Below, one piece after another: positions 62,115 to 64,000 of a stretch of 64,000 nt of DNA. Position 1 is the stretch's first letter; each line of letters begins with the position of its first letter. Made by a program: the position numbers and the translations under genes. Location: contig ONEK01000004.1 in the NCBI GenBank assembly GCA_900316855.1, forward strand, positions 1 through 64,000, written 5' to 3'. A model generated the notes under the pieces. The model made no database searches. It was not told the DNA's origin and saw only the letters and a program-made list of their open reading frames with translations. Source of the stretch: an uncultured Lachnospiraceae bacterium (GTDB taxonomy: Bacteria; Bacillota; Clostridia; Lachnospirales; Lachnospiraceae).

Positions 62115-62187
62115 AGCGACAGGCGGGATTCGAACCCGTGGTCTCCACCTTGGCAAGGTGGCGCTTTACCAGCTAAGCTACTATCGC
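62115..62187 (-). tRNA. tRNA-Gly (GCC)
   Basis: A 73-base cloverleaf: acceptor GCGATAG pairs with CTGTCGC, the anticodon loop TTGCCAA is closed by CCACC/GGTGG, giving anticodon GCC, and GGTTCGAATCCC is the T arm. The discriminator is T, usual for glycine tRNA. CCA is not encoded. It lies beside the repeat pair and its own terminator. Confidence 0.95.
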
Positions 62188-62235
62188 ATCTGTGTCGCGT
62201 TCAAACGGACATCCGTCCTCCGTGACGCAAGAGTT

Positions 62236-62264
62236 ATATTACTATAGCCATTCCCTCTTGTCAA
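62236..62264 (-). promoter_or_regulatory. Promoter of tRNA-Gly
   Basis: TTGACA (62259-62264) and TAATAT (62236-62241) with a 17-base spacer on the minus strand, about 49 bases ahead of the tRNA. The rest of the region to 62297 shows nothing else. Confidence 0.65.
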
Positions 62265-62297
62265 ACACAAATTCAAAAAATTTATCTTCGTACCGCC

Positions 62298-62990
62298 CTA
62301 CACCGCTGTGTCCTGCTTTGCATAGTGCCGTACAGACAGAAATGCAATGATGTCGATGATCACAACGTAGGCGAGGAACAGGAGCGATAGCAGCTCATCC
62401 TCACTGCCCGCCGCAAAATCATAGAATCCGTGCAGCAGTACCGGGATAACATAGGCAAGTACGTTGTAGGCATACATGCCGTTCCAGCTGTGGTAATATT
62501 CCTGAAACTTGGCCTGACCGTAATAATGACCCATGAAAATTCCGGTGATGCAGTGCATGGGGATTGCCGTGATTGCACGGATCGGCGCAACCCCCAGCCC
62601 GAAATTCAGGATATACATCACGTTCTCAAAGGCTGCAAAGCCCAGGGAAACGGCAACGGAGTATACGACTGCATCAAACCGGTAGTTAAAATTCGGATCG
62701 TACCACGTTGTCCTGCGCAGGGCGAAGTATTTCACCCCCTCCTCCGCAACGGCAACGATCAGGAAGTTCTCAGCCAGCTGATAGTTCAGATTCCCGGGAT
62801 TCTCCGCAAGCGCATCCAGAATCCCCACCCCTATCTCCTCAAGAATCCCGGCCGCGATCGTAGTACAGCCGCCCAGAAGAAACAGCTTCAGCAGCAGCCC
62901 GAACGGCTCTCTCTCGATCCGGTCCAGCCGGTACATATAGAGGATGAGGAGAATGGGCGGAACCATTCCCATCAGGAAGATTGTGAACAT
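62298..62990 (-). CDS. PrsW-family intramembrane metalloprotease
   Basis: A 230-residue membrane protein with seven or eight helices. The PrsW signature is present: EEGVKYFAL near residues 83-91, FENVMYI near 119-125, and HCITGIFMGHYYG and LHGFYDFA holding the metal-binding His residues. PrsW proteases cut anti-sigma factors or other membrane proteins. No sigma/anti-sigma pair lies in the window. It follows the MetQ gene by 24 bases and may share its transcript. Confidence 0.88.
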   Translation of the reverse strand: MFTIFLMGMVPPILLILYMYRLDRIEREPFGLLLKLFLLGGCTTIAAGILEEIGVGILDALAENPGNLNYQLAENFLIVAVAEEGVKYFALRRTTWYDPNFNYRFDAVVYSVAVSLGFAAFENVMYILNFGLGVAPIRAITAIPMHCITGIFMGHYYGQAKFQEYYHSWNGMYAYNVLAYVIPVLLHGFYDFAAGSEDELLSLLFLAYVVIIDIIAFLSVRHYAKQDTAV

Positions 62991-63014
62991 GAAGACTGAT
63001 CCCTGTCTTAGGAA

Positions 63015-63953
63015 TTACTGCTCGCCGTCGTAAGGAACCACTGCTCCCTGGTAAGTGCTGTTGATATAATCCTTGATCTCATCAGAGTGAAGGACATCCG
63101 TCAGTGCCTTGATCTTCGGAAGAGCCTCATTGCCTTCCTTGACCGCAATGACGTTCACATACTGCTGAATGGCATCACCGTCAGCAGACTCGGTCGCAAG
63201 TGCGTCTGTAGCCACATTGAGGCCTGCCTCCAGTGCATAGTTGCCGTTGATGACTGCGTAATCGACGGAAGAGAGCTGCTTCGGAACCGCCGCAGCCTCG
63301 ACCTCAACGAGCTCCAGATTGTGAGGGTTCTCCGCAATGTCATTGACGGTAGCCGTAACGCCGACGCCGTCATTGAGCTTGATCCAGCCGACCTGCTGCA
63401 GCAGCAGAAGTGCTCGTGCTTCGTTCGTCGTATCATTCGGGATGGCTACGGTGTCGCCGTCCGCAATTGCGTCCAGAGCCTTCTTGTCACCGCTCTTCGT
63501 TCCCGCGTAGATACCGAAGGGTTCATAATGAATCTTGCCGTTCTCCGCAATGGTGAGGTGTGTGCCGTTCTCCTCGTTGAAGGAATTCAGGTAATTGACA
63601 TGCTGGAAATAGTTAGCATCGAAGTCTCCGGACTCAACAACATTGTTCGGCTGAACATAGTCCTCGAATACAGTTACCTCCAGGTCGTAGCCCTGCTCCT
63701 TCAGAAGGTCAGCAGCCTGCTCCAGAATCTCGGCATGCGGTGTCTGGCTTGCGGCAACCGTAATCTTATTGTCGCCGTCAGCGGGCGCTGCCGCCTCAGT
63801 GGCTGCCTCGTCCGAAGCCTCCGCAGCTGCGGTGGACGCAGCTTCCGATGCCGCCTGGGCAGCGGCGCTGTCCGGTGAGCTGCTGCCGCATCCTGCAAGG
63901 ACGCCTGCCGCCAGTACAGATGCAAATACGATCGATAATGCTTTCTTTTTCAT
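63015..63953 (-). CDS. MetQ/NlpA-family lipoprotein
   Basis: A 312-residue lipoprotein of the methionine-binding NlpA family. The signal ends in LAGC (Cys22), then an unusually long Ala/Ser/Glu-rich linker of about 40 residues before the mature domain (ITVAASQTPHAEILEQA, DLEVTVFEDYVQPN, DANYFQHVNYLNSF). It should capture D- or L-methionine for an ABC importer. AAAGGAGG lies just ahead of the ATG at 63953. The ATPase and permease genes are probably beyond the window edge. Confidence 0.93.
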   Translation of the reverse strand: MKKKALSIVFASVLAAGVLAGCGSSSPDSAAAQAASEAASTAAAEASDEAATEAAAPADGDNKITVAASQTPHAEILEQAADLLKEQGYDLEVTVFEDYVQPNNVVESGDFDANYFQHVNYLNSFNEENGTHLTIAENGKIHYEPFGIYAGTKSGDKKALDAIADGDTVAIPNDTTNEARALLLLQQVGWIKLNDGVGVTATVNDIAENPHNLELVEVEAAAVPKQLSSVDYAVINGNYALEAGLNVATDALATESADGDAIQQYVNVIAVKEGNEALPKIKALTDVLHSDEIKDYINSTYQGAVVPYDGEQ

Positions 63954-64000
63954 AACGTTACCTCCTTTGGACACAGGGCCTCTCTGTCCTGTCGTCCGTT
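63954..64000. other. Window edge upstream of metQ
   Basis: 47 bases with the metQ ribosome site and the hairpin GGACAGAGAGGCCCTGTGTCC. No promoter or gene is visible before the window ends. Confidence 0.4.

Noticed and set aside
61722..62247. Short plus-strand peptides repeated in the tandem repeat
   Set aside because: Their similarity comes from the repeated DNA; stems and a tRNA interrupt the frames and no ribosome site precedes them.

Overview
The window looks like a chromosome segment of a strictly anaerobic, low-redox Gram-positive bacterium, most likely a Lachnospiraceae-type Clostridia with a fairly GC-rich genome. This is inferred from an O2-sensitive class III ribonucleotide reductase (nrdD/nrdG) with NrdR boxes, lipoproteins with diderm-free architecture, a CIRCE heat-shock operator, an L20-type leader before infC-rpmI-rplT, and a DUF5716/DUF5717-type gene pair that I associate with this family. 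Almost all genes from 5.8 to 57.7 kb lie on the minus strand in short-spaced or overlapping operons. Plus-strand exceptions are a small membrane protein, an orphan HicB, uridine phosphorylase and nrdDG.

Layout. 0-5.7 kb is an AT-rich accessory stretch: a 5'-truncated Eco57I-like methylase/restriction gene, a YdbC/PC4-like protein, a DUF262-HNH (GmrSD-like) protein, a small membrane protein and a zinc-ribbon protein. It ends abruptly at about 5,695 next to a nested inverted repeat. 5.8-16.9 kb is core: glucokinase and a polar amino-acid ABC transporter, rplT-rpmI-infC with its attenuator leader, asnB, a HAD hydrolase, purA and purB. 16.9-25.2 kb holds the most unusual block: CIRCE-controlled htpG followed by a giant beta-sandwich/helical-repeat protein, an Hsp70/actin-like ATPase and a TPR-like protein. 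25.2-32 kb has a PrsA-like lipoprotein, an FAD dehydrogenase, folA, thyA, a beta-CASP nuclease and TraX. 32-44 kb has hicB, truA, an LDH-like dehydrogenase, a C69 dipeptidase, DAHP synthase, a phosphoesterase, a ParB-like/BMP fusion, a flavin-dependent fumarate-reductase-like secreted enzyme, a TPR lipoprotein and a DMT exporter.

44-54 kb is a run from valS and folC into a zinc-ribbon/TPR membrane protein, an MBOAT acyltransferase and an SGNH hydrolase, a probable cell-surface O-acylation module, plus PPK2. 54-64 kb has udp, a UbiB-like kinase with a phasin-like partner, undecaprenol/diacylglycerol kinase, nrdDG, a Nudix hydrolase, a tandem structured repeat, tRNA-Gly(GCC), a PrsW protease and a MetQ lipoprotein.

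The best candidate for an undescribed system is the three-gene cluster at 16,914-22,736 beside htpG. The second is the intracellular ParB-like/BMP fusion at 37,899-39,884. All identifications are from reading motifs; no database search was run.
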